A stretch of 5,695 nucleotides of DNA from JBEKDJ01 sp050014415 (lineage in GTDB: Bacteria; Desulfobacterota; BSN033; UBA1163), in assembly GCA_050014415.1 (NCBI GenBank), contig JBEKDJ010000328.1, forward strand, positions 1 to 5,695, given 5' to 3'. The notes beneath the pieces are model-generated. The model ran no database searches and was not told the DNA's origin. It saw nothing but the letters and a program-made list of their open reading frames with translations. A program made the translations under genes and the position numbers. Positions 5,520 through 5,695 of this stretch are shown here, piece by piece. Numbering within the stretch: position 1 is the stretch's first letter; each line of letters begins with the position of its first letter.

Positions 5520-5695
5520 GAGGAGTGAAGAGTACGTGTAATCCTCAATCCACATCTTTCAGATGGCCCCGATTGTTGTGAGTTGAGTGCTCCGAGAGAA
5601 TCTCACCCTCGCGTTCTCCAAGAACCGGACATGAACCTCTCGACTCAGGGGTCACACTATCTGCTATCTTTGTTGCGTTTTTTGAAACCCAATAA
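5520..5695. other. Gene-free right end of the window
   Basis: No ORF with a plausible start and ribosome site covers this stretch on either strand. The first 60 bases show only a weak inverted pair (GAGGA 5520-5524 with TCCTC 5542-5546) and no T-run, so I call no terminator. The middle part carries the group II intron-like structure listed separately. The last 35 bases show nothing I can identify. Confidence 0.6.
5582..5655 (-). mobile_element. Possible 3' end of a group II intron (domains V-VI), degenerate or cut by the window edge
   Basis: Read on the minus strand, 5655 down to 5622 is a 34-base unit, the usual size of group II domain V. Its upper stem TGAGTC/GGTTCA is closed by a GAGA (GNRA) tetraloop, and the strand TCCGGTTC follows a two-base bulge (TG). 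These are hallmarks of bacterial domain V. The opposite lower strand should read close to GAGCCGGA and hold the catalytic AGC triad, but here it is GTGACCCC and does not pair well. Downstream on the minus strand, CGAGGG/CTCTCG (5611-5606 with 5598-5593) makes a hairpin in the place of domain VI, followed by GAGCACTCAAC, similar to bacterial intron 3' ends. No reverse transcriptase is visible because any upstream part would lie past the right edge. A decayed fragment is the simplest reading. Confidence 0.4.

Noticed and set aside
5316..5555. Minus-strand open frame overlapping the lipoprotein gene end
   Set aside because: Most of it is antisense to the lipoprotein gene, with no ribosome site or recognisable sequence.

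Overview
The window looks like a chromosomal segment of a Gram-negative bacterium. The evidence is an outer-membrane barrel protein ending in phenylalanine, several signal peptides and a probable lipoprotein. Moderate base composition and the family mix would fit an anaerobic Desulfobacterota- or Nitrospirota-like lineage, but this placement is a guess because no taxonomic marker gene is present.

Layout: all recognisable genes are on the + strand. Positions 1-102 hold the last 33 codons of a gene resembling uppP (undecaprenyl-diphosphatase). After 90 bases comes a membrane-anchored protein with a Cys-x5-Arg phosphatase loop (193-1005). A 343-base AT-rich gap (1006-1348) follows. It has no gene, but it contains a strict direct repeat and palindromes just before the next gene, so it is the likely control region for what follows.

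The core of the window (1349-4847) reads as one metal-uptake operon, most likely for zinc. It encodes a small His/Cys-rich secreted or membrane protein, an outer-membrane barrel protein with a periplasmic coiled coil, a ZnuA-like metal-binding protein and a ZnuB-like (ABC-3 family) permease. Junctions are tight: the barrel stop codon abuts the Shine-Dalgarno of the binding protein, and only 11 bases separate the binding protein and permease genes. The inferred route is barrel protein across the outer membrane, binding protein in the periplasm, then permease in the inner membrane. The ATPase (ZnuC) that must power such a transporter is not encoded in the window.

After a 39-base AT-rich spacer comes a gene for an unrecognised probable lipoprotein (4887-5519), with a C-terminal stretch that resembles a small beta-sandwich. 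The last 176 bases have no gene. On the minus strand at about 5582-5655 they carry what looks like domains V and VI of a group II intron, with one strand of domain V not matching the canonical form. It could be a decayed intron tail or the 3' end of an element that continues beyond the right edge.
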